Positions 44,487 through 55,720 of a stretch of DNA of 64,000 bases are shown here, piece by piece (position 1 is the first letter of the stretch; each line of letters opens with the position of its first letter). Made by a program: the position numbers and the translations under genes. This DNA comes from Cepaea nemoralis (Eukaryota > Mollusca > Gastropoda > Stylommatophora > Helicidae). Below the pieces are notes generated by a model, which worked only from the letters and a program-made list of their open reading frames with translations, did not search any database and had not been told where the DNA came from. The stretch covers positions 292,501 to 356,500 of the forward strand of contig JACEFZ010005567.1 in NCBI GenBank assembly GCA_014155875.1, written 5' to 3'.

Positions 44487-44624
44487 CACGGCAATATCAA
44501 TAACAATTCATCTTTTTATGTGTAAGGAAGTTATCTACAGTCATGTAGAAGGGAAGAACAATCAATGGAAGGACCGAAATCACAGAACCTAGACGAGTAT
44601 GAATTCGGAATGGCGAACTCCCTC

Positions 44625-46110
44625 CTCCTCTCTTCTCTTACTCCCTCTACCTCCTCCCCCTCCTACTCCTCCTTCTCCCTCTTCCTCTCCCTTCCTCCTC
44701 CATCCTCCTCCCTCCTACTCCTTCCTCCTTCTCCCTCCGCCTCCTCCCTCTCCCTCCTCCTCCTCCTGCCTCCTTCTCCCTCATCCTCCTCCTGTCTCCT
44801 TCTCCCTCATCCTCCTCCCTCCTCCTTCTCCCTCATCCTCCTCCCTCCTCCTCCTTCTCTCTCTTCCTCCTCCATCCTACTCCCTCCTCCTCCCTTCTCA
44901 TCCTCCCTCCTCCTTCTCCCTCTACCTCCTCCTCCTCCCTCCTCCTCCTCCTTCTACCTCCTCTCTCCACCCTCCTGCTCCTCCTCCCTTTCCTTCCTCC
45001 TCCTCCTCCCTCTACCTCCTTCCTCCACCCTCCTCCTCCCTCCTCTTCCTCCCTCCTAATCCTCTTCCACCTCGCTTTCCTTCCTCCCCTCCTCGTTCTC
45101 CCTCCTCCTCCTCCTCCTTCTCCCTCCGCCTCCTCCCTCCTCTCCCCTCCTCCTCTCCCTCCTCCTCCTCTCCCCTCCTCCTCCTCTCCCCTCCTCCAAT
45201 TCCTACCCTCTTCCGCTTCCCCTCCTCCCTCTCCCTCCTCTTCCCTCTTCCTCCTCCTCCCCCTTCCTCCTCCTCCCTCTTCCTCCTCCTCCTACCTCCT
45301 CTCTCCTCCTCCTCTCTCCTCATCCCTTTTCCTCCCTCCTCCTCCCTCTACCTAATCCCTCCTCCTTCCTCCACATCCCTCCTCCTCCTCTCCCCTCCTC
45401 CTCCTACCCTCTTCCTCTTCCGCTCCCCCTCCTCCATCTCCCTCCTCTTCCTCCTCCATCCTCCTCCTCCTCCTTCTCCCTCCCCTCCTCCCTCTCCCTC
45501 CTCCATCCTCCTTCTCCCTCCTCCTTCTCCCTCCTCCTCTCTCTTCCTCCTCCTCTCTCCTCTCTCCTCCTCCTCCTAATCCCTCCTCCTCCCTCCTATT
45601 CCTCCCTACTTCTCCTCCTCCCTCCTCCTCCTCTCTCCGCCTATCTCTTCCTCCTCCCTCCTCCTCCCTCTTCCTCCTACCTCCTCCTCCTCCTCCTCCT
45701 CCTCCCTCTACCTCCTCCCTCCTCCTCCTTCCTCTTCCTTCCTCCTCATCATTCTTCCTCCTCCTCCTTCTCCCCCTCCTCCTCCTCCCTCCTCCTCCCT
45801 CTCCCTCCTCCTCCTGCGTTCTCCTTCTCCCTCTTCCTCCTCCCTCTTCCTCCTCCTCCCCTCCTCCCTCTTCCTCCTCCTTCCTCCTCCTCCTCCTTCT
45901 CCCTCCTCCTCCTCTCTACTCCTCCTCCATCTTCCTCCTCCTCCCTCCTCCTCCTTCTCCTCTTTCCCCCTCCTCCTAATCCTTCCTCCTCCTCCCTCCT
46001 ATTCCTCCGTACTCCTCCCTCCTCCTCCTCTCTCCGCCTATCTTTTCCTCCCTCCTCCTCCTCCCTCCTCCACCCTCTTCCTCCTCCTTCCTCCTACTCC
46101 TCCTTTTTCT
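44625..46110. repeat. 1.5-kb pyrimidine-rich (CCT)n-type tract
   Basis: Almost no purines on the plus strand for nearly 1.5 kb. Units of CCTCCT, TCCCTC and CTTCTCC mix, with higher-order repetition. It creates Ser/Pro/Leu-rich and Arg/Glu-rich frames that are not genes. Confidence 0.95.
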
Positions 46111-46261
46111 TCTTCTTCTGCTGCTGCTGCTGCCGCTGTTCCATATACCCAAGTTAATTGTTGGGGGAATATGTAAAGATCTTTCAAGTGCTCTTTCTAA
46201 TGCTTTTTGCAAGTTGGTCTTCGTTTATCTAAGGTTGTTCTAACCGCAACCAATAAATGAT

Positions 46262-46263
<2 letters not shown>

Positions 46264-46325
<62 letters not shown>

Positions 46326-46399
46326 TAGTCGGGAACGGGAACTTATATGAATTAAATGAGATGCTCCCCATCAGGGGCTGGGCGAAGCCGGGCCGGGTC

Positions 46400-46430
<31 letters not shown>

Positions 46431-46541
46431 TAGACAGACAGACAGATAGATAGTCGGGAACGGGAACGGGAGCTTATATGACTACTTATATGAATTAAAT
46501 GAGATGCTCCACACTAGGAGCCAGGCGATGCCGGGCAGGGT

Positions 46542-46579
<38 letters not shown>

Positions 46580-46671
46580 GGAACGCGAACGGGAGCTTAT
46601 ATGACTACTTATATGAATTAAATGAGATGCTCCCCACCAGGGCCTGGGCGAAGCCGGGCCGGGTCTGCTAG
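46264..46671 (+). repeat. three tandem copies of the Helitron 3' end, each with (GACA)n
   Basis: Each unit is (GACA)n, then GTCGGGAACGGGAAC-like text, CTTATATGAATTAAATGAGA, a TGCTCC..AGG phrase and the hairpin GGGCGAAGCCGGGCCGGGTC (GGCGATGCCGGGCAGGGTC in the second). Units end near 46402, 46542 and 46671; only the last finishes with CTAG. Confidence 0.9.
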
Positions 46672-46735
46672 TACAACAATAAGAAAGAGACAAACAGCTT
46701 TCTTCGGCTATTTGATGAGAGGAGAGAAATATTTC
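46672..46735 (+). pseudogene. RTE-C relic, right of the Helitron
   Basis: Continues the RTE-C sequence interrupted at 44097: TACAACAATAAGAAAGAGAC, AAACAGCTTTCTTCGG, GATGAGAGGAG. It breaks off before a poly-T run at 46746. Confidence 0.85.
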
Positions 46736-48051
46736 ACTTGCCTCTTTTTTTTTTTTTTTTTATTTCTTTAATCAACTCTCTTTTCATCCGCAATTTTTTT
46801 CTAGAACCTCTGTGATTCATGTTATTTTAATTGCTTGTTCATTGTCCAGGCTTCTGTATATCCACATCTTCAGGGCCTCTATTCAACGTTTTAATTACTT
46901 GTGCATTGTCCGGGCTTCCACGCCATCTGAACCTGACGAGATGCAGCGAAATACTCCAGGCAAGAATTCGTAACTTCTACACTTCCAACTGTTTGCCAAC
47001 AAAGACCGACCTCTGCTGACCAGGAGACGTGACTCCCATATCCTGAATCTTTGCCCTGACATTCTCAATTGTATTGGACAGCTCGACCTCTAGAGTGATG
47101 GTCTCGCCATCAGTATCTTATGAAACCTCTCCATGTTTGTTTCCAAGAGGGATGTTGCTTTCACGGCATCCCCACCTAGAACTCCGGTCTTTTTGGACTC
47201 CTTGGCGGTGATCCATTACATGTTACTCGTGGGCCACGTGTACATCAAGAGCCACGATTAGCTCAGCGCTTGACTGACTGGCACTTTGCCGTCTTGACAG
47301 ACAATAGTTTGTAAAATGAGATATACCTCTCCATGGCACAAAGTCTGGACTGAATTGTAGAGACCATGTGTTGCCCATACTCAGCCTGCCTAGTTTACTG
47401 CAGAGAAAAGGTAACACCACTACACCTGAAACAAGACAAAGCTGGAGAAGCTGCCGGATCAGCAAAGCGATACTCTAACTATCCGCCTGTTGAGATTCGA
47501 TCTTAAATCAGTTGCCGACAAAGGCTTTGGATCTGGTTTACCATGCCATAACATTTAGTCTGAAGGTTGCATTTTCTCAGACTAGGATAAGGTTTGTACC
47601 CTCCATATTGAGCTCCTCCGTCCGAAGCTGCTCTTACATTGTGGAATGTCGGGTTTGGCGAGCCAGCAGTCGGCTCTAACAGACAGCAGGTAGTACCGTC
47701 TACTGTCAAAAAGTAGCTCAATCATATCTGACTAAGACCTTAAACTCAGCACTTAAGTTAAATGTTAATTAGATCATTAGCAGTCTACATTAAAATTGTG
47801 CGGAAAACGAGACTTACGGACACATGAATTTCTGGAAGACACACTCGGGGTCTTGAGATGGTGGTGCAGGTTCTACCTAAACAACAGTCTTCATTCTGTG
47901 CGCAGGTTTGACCGTGCTCACGACAAAAGAACACATTCTGTGAAGACGGGCGTGGTCATTATGTTAGAGGCGCATGGTGGATAGAAAGCAGACAGACGGG
48001 CAGACATTGAGGTATGTAGATTAGATAGTCAGACAAATTATGGCACACCTT
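46736..48051. other. unassigned sequence with a possible orphan exon
   Basis: Mostly no signal. Around 47281-47316 the phrase CCGTCTTGACAGACAATAG recurs near 62180 (with GACGATAG), a shared dispersed repeat. On the minus strand 47503-47721 is a 72-codon cysteine-containing frame described separately. I see no other gene. Confidence 0.4.
47503..47721 (-). other. unrecognised cysteine-containing frame
   Basis: 72 codons: begins MSYFLTVDGTTCCLLEPTAG, contains GGAQYGGYKPYPSLRKC and CYGMVNQIQSLC, ends RQLI. The composition is protein-like (balanced, Cys-spaced) compared with the surrounding noise. It could be an exon or pseudo-exon of a host gene, or part of a retroelement. I recognise no family, and there is no supporting neighbour. 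Confidence 0.25.
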
Positions 48052-48204
48052 AGACAGACAAGTTATGCCCCCTACGGACAGACAAGTTAAGCCCCACTAT
48101 AGACAGACAATTTATGTCCTATTATAGATAGACAATGTATGTCCCACCATAGACAGACAATTTATGTCTCACTATAGATAGACAATTTATGTCCCACTAC
48201 CCCA
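48052..48204. repeat. 25-bp tandem repeat grading into (GACA)n
   Basis: About six units of the type AGACAGACAATTTATGTCCCA plus CTAT. The GACAGACA core inside each unit is then expanded on its own immediately downstream. Confidence 0.85.
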
Positions 48205-48206
48205 CC

Positions 48207-48277
<71 letters not shown>

Positions 48278-48348
48278 GGCAGAAGAAGAAGAAGAAGAAG
48301 AAGAAGAAGAAGAAGAAGAAGAAGAAGAAGAAGAAGAAGAAGAAGAAG

Positions 48349-48395
<47 letters not shown>
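48205..48395. repeat. (GACA)n-(AAG)n-(CAA)n compound microsatellite
   Basis: (GACA)n to about 48279, then (GAA)n to about 48349, then (CAA)n to about 48395, each nearly pure. Confidence 0.97.
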
Positions 48396-48396
<1 letters not shown>

Positions 48397-48527
48397 AACA
48401 TCAATAAGCCGTTGGAGTCAACGTACCCACACAGCATGAACATGTGTGCAAGAGACCATCAGCAGAAAGGCAAACAAAATGTCGGAAGTCATTGTTTTCC
48501 GCCAAGCTTCTAGCACACACTACCCAC

Positions 48528-48684
48528 AGAGTACAGCTGCCCACAGAGAACAGCTGCCCACGGAGAACAGCTGCCCACAGAGAACAGCTGCCCACAGAGT
48601 ACAGCTGCCCACAGAATGCAGCTGCCCGCGGAGTACAGTTGCCCACAGAGTACAACTGCCCACGGAGTACAGCTGCCCCAGAGA
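48528..48684. repeat. 17-bp minisatellite, about nine copies
   Basis: Unit CAGCTGCCCACAGAGAA (17 bp) with A/G and AA/TA variants. Because 17 is not a multiple of three, all forward frames stay open and give the same peptide in rotation; this is not coding. Confidence 0.93.
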
Positions 48685-48769
48685 CGACCTGCGGGGATCA
48701 ATGAACTAGGTGTGAGGCTAATAAAGTATATTATTTTAGGGGAAGGAGAGACAAAGAGGGCAGGAGCTG

Positions 48770-48847
48770 CTCTTCTTCTTCTTCTTCTTCTTCTTCTTCT
48801 TCTTCTTCTTCTTCTTCTTCTTCTTCTTCTTCTTCTTCTACTACTAC

Positions 48848-48879
<32 letters not shown>

Positions 48880-48949
48880 CTTCTTCTTCTTCTTCTTCTT
48901 CTTCTTCTTCTTCTTCTTCTTCTTCTACTACTTCTTCTTCTTCTTCTAC

Positions 48950-48981
<32 letters not shown>

Positions 48982-49009
48982 CTTCTTCTTCTTCTTCTTC
49001 TTCTACTAC

Positions 49010-49041
<32 letters not shown>

Positions 49042-49102
49042 CTTCTTCTTCTTCTTCTTCTTCTTCTTCTTCTTCTTCTTCTTCTTCTACTACTACTACT
49101 AC

Positions 49103-49134
<32 letters not shown>

Positions 49135-49290
49135 CTTCTTCTTCTTCTTCTTCTTCTTCTTCTTCTTCTTCTTCTTCTTCTTCTCTTCTTATTGTCCTCC
49201 TCCTTCTCCTCCTCTTTATCCTCCTCTTCCTTCTCCTCCTCCCCCTTCTCCTCCTCCCCCTCTTCTCCTTCTTCTCCTTCTCCTCCCTTT
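48770..49290. repeat. (CTT)n microsatellite with (CTA)n islands, then C+T-rich tract
   Basis: About 415 bp of CTT with at least five short CTA islands (48838, 48926, 48947, 49003, 49087), then about 100 bp of irregular TCCTCC. It gives a spurious poly-Leu frame. Confidence 0.97.
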
Positions 49291-49436
49291 CTTCGTCTGC
49301 TTATTTATCGTCTTCTTACCTCAATATGTGTCCTGTCCATCGTCAGATTCAGTTCCTCAGCTCTTGTTTCATTAAATGTGTTAACCTCATTGCTCTGCCA
49401 TAGTTCGTTTCTCTTGGGATTCATCATCACCATCAT

Positions 49437-49892
49437 TCAAGTGCTGTGCCGTCTGGCGTAGGCGTTCAAGCTTCTCCACATCTTGCGATCTCCAACAGCA
49501 GGCACCAATTCGCGAGCTGATTCCCTTCCGTGCATGACACAGGACTGTCAAGCATTTTCTCTCGCTGTCTTCCTCTATCTCTCTTCCCATACATCTTTCA
49601 TGTTGTCATAACACGTTCCAGTTTTTGTCTTCTCATAATGCGGCCAAGAGAATGACGGCTGTCTCTTTCTGATGTTTGTGGTAAGTTGTCATTGCGACTT
49701 AGCCTCCCTGATAATGTCCAGATTGCTCATCTTGGCTGTCCGAGGAATTTTCAGTATTCTTCTAATACACATCATCTCCAAGGCTTCCATGGATTTTTTC
49801 ACCTGTATACTAACTGTCCAGGATTCGCAGCTGTATATTGAAACTGGTTCTATGTAACATGCAGGAACTCTTTTTCTAGCTTTCGATAACAT
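49437..49892 (-). pseudogene. RTE LINE 3' fragment
   Basis: On the minus strand: ARKRVPACYIEPVSIYSCES, WTVSIQVKKSMEALEMMCIR and RILKIPRTAKMSNLDIIREAKSQ-stop, then in the shifted remainder KTGTCYDNMKDVWEERYRG and SLNAYARRHST, the C-terminal part of an RTE reverse transcriptase. The tail is (ATC)-like at 49425-49440. Related to RTE-C and to the fragment at 42408. Confidence 0.82.
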
Positions 49893-49975
49893 CGGCTAAT
49901 TGCATATAATGTTATTCATTTGATAGAATGAAGGTTTTGCTTGCCTTCTAACTGGTTGTATCCATGTGTCTAAAT

Positions 49976-50500
49976 CAGTGGTTCTCAACCGGTGGGGAAT
50001 TCCCCCCTAGGGGGGAATTTTGGGGTTTCCGGGGGGGGGGGGGGGGGATGAAGATTATTTCAAGATCGTGTTAATACAAGAGCTGATTACTTGATCTTCT
50101 TCTTCTTCTTCGTTCATCCGGAGTTTTTTTTTCGGATGTGATTGCGTTGTGCCTGTTTACAGCAGAGCTGCGTTCTTGCGCCGTTAGGCCGACACATCCG
50201 ACTTCTGCGGGCATTTGTTGACCGGGTTAACCTTCCCGGGATTACTTGATCTTGTTTTTCCGGTCATACTTTACGGTTCTGTACGTCTCACCCTTCTAAA
50301 ATTAATTTTATAAAGTAAGTAGACCCACAAATCACGTTTTATGTGGACATCTAGACTTGTTTTAGTATGTGCTTGCATTATTACATATACTGTGTAGGGG
50401 CGGGAGGGGGGAATTTTTAGGTAGGAAATACGATAGGGGGAATAACGTTCTGAAAATATGGTGAAAGGGGGCACGGGCCAAAAAAGGTTGAGAACCACTG
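49976..50500 (+). mobile_element. nonautonomous hAT element (copy B)
   Basis: Terminal inverted repeats CAGTGGTTCTCAACC / GGTTGAGAACCACTG and 8-bp flanks GTCTAAAT (49968-49975) and ATCTAAAT (50501-50508). The interior has the G-run, GATTATTTCAAGATCG, ACTTTACGGTTCTGTAC and CTAGACTTGTTTTAG blocks shared with copies A and C. A SINE-G is inserted at 50099-50239. Confidence 0.92.
50099..50239 (-). mobile_element. SINE-G copy inside hAT copy B
   Basis: 141-bp insert ending in (GAA)n on the minus strand, bounded by a perfect 14-bp duplication GATTACTTGATCTT (50085-50098 and 50240-50253). The 3' 60 bp match the truncated copy at 21653-21710, including the CATCCG..CGGATG hairpin. The 5' part (CCGGGAAGGTTAACCCGG start, GTCGGCCTAACGGCGC) has no obvious tRNA boxes, so it could also be the tail of an unknown LINE. 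Confidence 0.85.
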
Positions 50501-50510
50501 ATCTAAATAT

Positions 50511-51692
50511 TTGAATTTCTGCACTTACTTTGTGGAAGGAAAGGGCACAAACAATGCAATTTATACATTGCGGACACTAATAGAAAGGTCAATAGAGAAA
50601 CAGAGGGACATATATTTGTGCTTCATAGATTATACTAAGGCATTTGATAAAGTAAAACATGATGAACTGATTAAAATGTTGGAAGATATCAACACTGATG
50701 GAAAAGATTTAAGAATAATAAAGAATATTTACTGGAACCAAGTAGCAGCAATTAAAATGGGAAATAAAGAGGGTAGTTACGAACAGATAAAGCTAGGAGT
50801 ACGACAAGGGTGTGTCTTGTCACCAGATCTTTTCTCCCTGTATAGCGAAGTAATAATGAGAGAGATCAAAGAGATGCCAGGAATAATAGTTGGAGGTTAT
50901 AATATAAATAATATACGCTATGCAGATGACACAGTATTGGTGGCGGATAATTCAACAGACCTACAACAATTATTAGACGTTGTAGTAACAGAGAGTGCAA
51001 GGAAAGGACTCAACTTGAATATCAAGAAAACAGTAACAATGGTAATATCAAAGAAAATGGTGACACCAAAATGTGACATAGAAATAGAAGGGAAAATCCT
51101 TAACCAAGTTGATAATTTTAGATACCTAGGGGCATTTATAACATCAGATGGAAGATGTACAACAGAGATTAGGAGCAGAATAGGGCAGGCAAAAGCCGCA
51201 TTTCATAAAATGAAGAGTATCTTATGCAATAAGTCACTGTCACTGAATGTAAGAAAGAGAGTGCTGAAATGCTATGTAGAACCAGTTTTGCTGTATGGCA
51301 GTGAATCTTGGAATGTAAATGAACAAATTAAGAAGAAATTAGAAGCAACAGAGATGTGGTTCCTGAGACGAATGTTGCGAATTCCTTGGACTGCCAGAGT
51401 AACTAACGACGACTGCCTGAAACAGGCTAATGAAACTAGAACATTATATACAACAATAAGACAGAGACAAACAGCTTTCCTCGGTCATGTGATGAGAAGA
51501 GAGGCATTGGAGAACATCGTAACAACTGGAAAGATCGAGGGGAAGAGAGGCAGAGGTAGACCAAGAGAAGTGATGCTGGATGGATTGAGACGGTGGCATG
51601 GAGGAATATCAGCAGCAGAGTTGATCCAGAAAACCAAAGACCGAGATCTATGGAGAGCCATGAACGCCTACGCCAGCCGGCACGGCACTTGA
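50511..51692 (+). CDS. RTE-C LINE reverse transcriptase, 5'-truncated but open
   Basis: 393 codons open to a normal stop, the cleanest LINE frame in the window. Motifs: FVEGKGTNNAIYTLRTLIE, CFIDYTKAFDKVKHDEL, KNIYWNQVAAI, GVRQGCVLSPDLFSLYSE, catalytic RYADDTVLVA, NIKKTVTMV, FRYLGAFITSDGRC, EPVLLYGSESWNV, WFLRRMLRIPWTAR, FLGHVMRREALENIVTT, GRGRPREVMLDGLRRWH, ending ASRHGT. It begins inside the RT, so the endonuclease and fingers are missing; the first few codons before FVEGKGT are flanking sequence. The (GAT)n tail at 51689-51706 marks the 3' end. It lies right beside hAT copy B. Confidence 0.92.
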   Translation: MNFCTYFVEGKGTNNAIYTLRTLIERSIEKQRDIYLCFIDYTKAFDKVKHDELIKMLEDINTDGKDLRIIKNIYWNQVAAIKMGNKEGSYEQIKLGVRQGCVLSPDLFSLYSEVIMREIKEMPGIIVGGYNINNIRYADDTVLVADNSTDLQQLLDVVVTESARKGLNLNIKKTVTMVISKKMVTPKCDIEIEGKILNQVDNFRYLGAFITSDGRCTTEIRSRIGQAKAAFHKMKSILCNKSLSLNVRKRVLKCYVEPVLLYGSESWNVNEQIKKKLEATEMWFLRRMLRIPWTARVTNDDCLKQANETRTLYTTIRQRQTAFLGHVMRREALENIVTTGKIEGKRGRGRPREVMLDGLRRWHGGISAAELIQKTKDRDLWRAMNAYASRHGT

Positions 51693-51706
51693 TGATGATG
51701 ATGATG

Positions 51707-52399
51707 ACCCCAAAATAACTTCATTTACTTCAATTGTAAATTTAGTCACGACGTGTTTCTTTTGGACTAAGAAAAATTAAAGTAACAGCTATCTGAAACA
51801 TAAAACGAATGATAATAATGATGGTAAAATGCATTTGTCTGCATGAAGGTACCACTGGATAGCCCTTTATCTCTGTGAGAAAACAAAATAAATTAAGAAA
51901 TATTCAAATAACAACACAATTTACTTCTATAATGTTGTATAATGCGAACAAACAGATACAGAACATTCACAATGTACTTCTCTCAGCGTACAATACAGAT
52001 GACAGAAAACAAAGCCTTGCGACGAGCATTTTCAAAGATTTTCAACCATTCTGAGCACATACAAACATAACATTAACACAAGATACCTAAATGATTTCTA
52101 GGACTCACGAAAAAGGTCCTAGAGCAGTAAGCAAAAACTCACTACAACTTCCTCCCAACGCGGATTGAGATGTTCACAAATACATGCCACGTTGCAGATC
52201 TCATTTCCAAATAGCAAAGTATAGTTTGAGATCAATCGCATATTGGATTTTTTAACCACCAAATTGCACAGTAAATGTATAAAGTGGTTTTACAATGCCC
52301 ATAAAAGTAGTTAAAGTAAACGACGCCTTGTGGCGTGATGCTAGATTTGTATAAATCACTCAGAAAAATTCAGTTATGTGGTTAATACCACACTTTACT
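51707..52399. other. unassigned sequence
   Basis: A+T-rich, no supported frames or repeats. It ends at the left target duplication of hAT copy C. Confidence 0.45.
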
Positions 52400-52492
52400 T
52401 CCTATGACAGTGGTTCTCAACCGGTGGGGAATTCCCCCACCCCACCCCCACAGGAGGGAATTTTAGGGTTTCGGGGGGGGGGGGGGGGGGGG

Positions 52493-54491
<1,999 letters not shown>

Positions 54492-54703
54492 GGGGGGAAT
54501 AAAGATTATTTCAAGATCGCTTTAATACAAGAACCAGTTACTTGATATTGTTTTTCCCTCTAAATTTTACGGTTCTGTACTTCTCGCCCTAATGAAATTT
54601 GTTTTACAACGTAAATAGACCCGCTAATCACGTTTCATGTAGATGTCTAGACTTGTTCTAATATGTGTTATTAAATTTAGATTCCATTTTTATGTATACT
54701 GTG

Positions 54704-55478
54704 TGACATAAGCCTGGGTCATTGACATTGAGTTGAGTGACCGGGCATGAGAAAGAATGGAGATGAAAGTGGGAGACAGTAAAGTGACTGACCTGGCTAT
54801 GAGAAAACAGCCAGTCCTGAGGAATAAAATAGTGAGGGTAGAAAAAACCCTAGGGTGGATGGGGCGAGAGATAGGGTAGGTGTGTGTGAAGTCAAGGGAC
54901 TTCAAGGCAGTTGATGTGTAGATGCCGAACTGGTCGGTAGTCTAAGGAGAAGCGGAGTTAGACATCTCCGTGTTGTGTTGTTCTCCTAGTTGTGAAGACA
55001 GGCCTGAACCAGAGTGAGTTATATAGTGAGTGAGGGCCTGAACCCAGAGTGGGTGATATCGTTAGTGGAAACTAAGACCCAGTGTGTGGGTGTATTGTGT
55101 GAGGTCCAGCGGTGGATAGGAGCTGGATTACCTGTCTTGTGGATTTGATATGAAGCAGGCTTGAGAAGGCATTGATGTGTGTTGGTTGATTTGTGAGGAG
55201 GATATTTATAGTCTATGGATTACATTGTTTCTGGATATATACATATGTTCCGTGAGTCTGTGTTATTTCTGTAATAAAGGATTATGTGCGCCAACTGAAT
55301 CTTGTTTAATGACTGGTGAATGTGCACTGCGGGGGTGAGTTATATTGCAAGACAGTTAGATATCTCCATTGACACACCAGGAGTATTCGTTACCTAGACA
55401 ACGACCATCACACGACAATATCATGAACATATCATCGTAAGAACTTCGTGATATTATCATCAAGAACGACGTGTGACA
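54704..55478 (+). repeat. 5' LTR of element 4
   Basis: 775 bp with AATAAA at 55273-55278. Matches 60444-61221. Confidence 0.95.
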
Positions 55479-55720
55479 TCTGGAGGCTTCGTCCGTTCAA
55501 GAAAACCAGTGATACATCTGGGGTCTCTCCTGGCAAGAACGACGGGGATACATTGATGACTGGGAGCTTGTCGCTTAGTAAGGAGTATCTGAGAGCTCGT
55601 CCGATCAAGATACCCATTGCATTATAGACATTGGTGTCATTCTGAGATATTTGTGGGCTCTTCGCTGAGAGAGGAGTTAGTATCTGTGACTTCGTTCCAT
55701 CAATTTAGACAGTACTGCGT
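55479..55720 (+). promoter_or_regulatory. primer-binding region with degenerate repeats
   Basis: Two bases after the LTR comes TGGAGGCTTCGTCCGTTCAAG, similar to retroviral tRNA-Pro-type primer sites. Related phrases follow at irregular spacing: TCTGGGGTCTCTCCTGGCAAG, CTGGGAGCTTGTCGC, TCTGAGAGCTCGTCCGATCAAG, GTGGGCTCTTCGC and TCTGTGACTTCGTTCC. This looks like a decayed tandem repeat of the primer-binding unit. Confidence 0.6.

Larger units (their letters stand above)
44098..46671 (+). mobile_element. Helitron (nonautonomous), 2574 bp
   Basis: Starts TCTATATATATAAAAC and ends with a G+C hairpin (CTGGGCGAAGCCGGGCCGGG) followed by TCTGCTAG, the classic Helitron ends. It is inserted between A and T with no target duplication: the RTE-C sequence ends ..ACTACA and resumes TACAACAATAAG, and the intact RTE-C at 51440-51470 shows the uninterrupted version. 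No Rep/helicase gene is present; the interior is mostly pyrimidine-rich low-complexity sequence. Confidence 0.9.

Noticed and set aside
44565..45579. Ser/Pro/Leu-rich and Arg/Glu-rich frames
   Set aside because: They follow from the polypyrimidine tract inside the Helitron; several overlapping frames are open at once, as expected for low complexity.
48770..49186. Poly-Leu reading frame of about 280 codons
   Set aside because: It is a translation of a (CTT)n/(CTA)n microsatellite; no non-repeat protein domain on either side.
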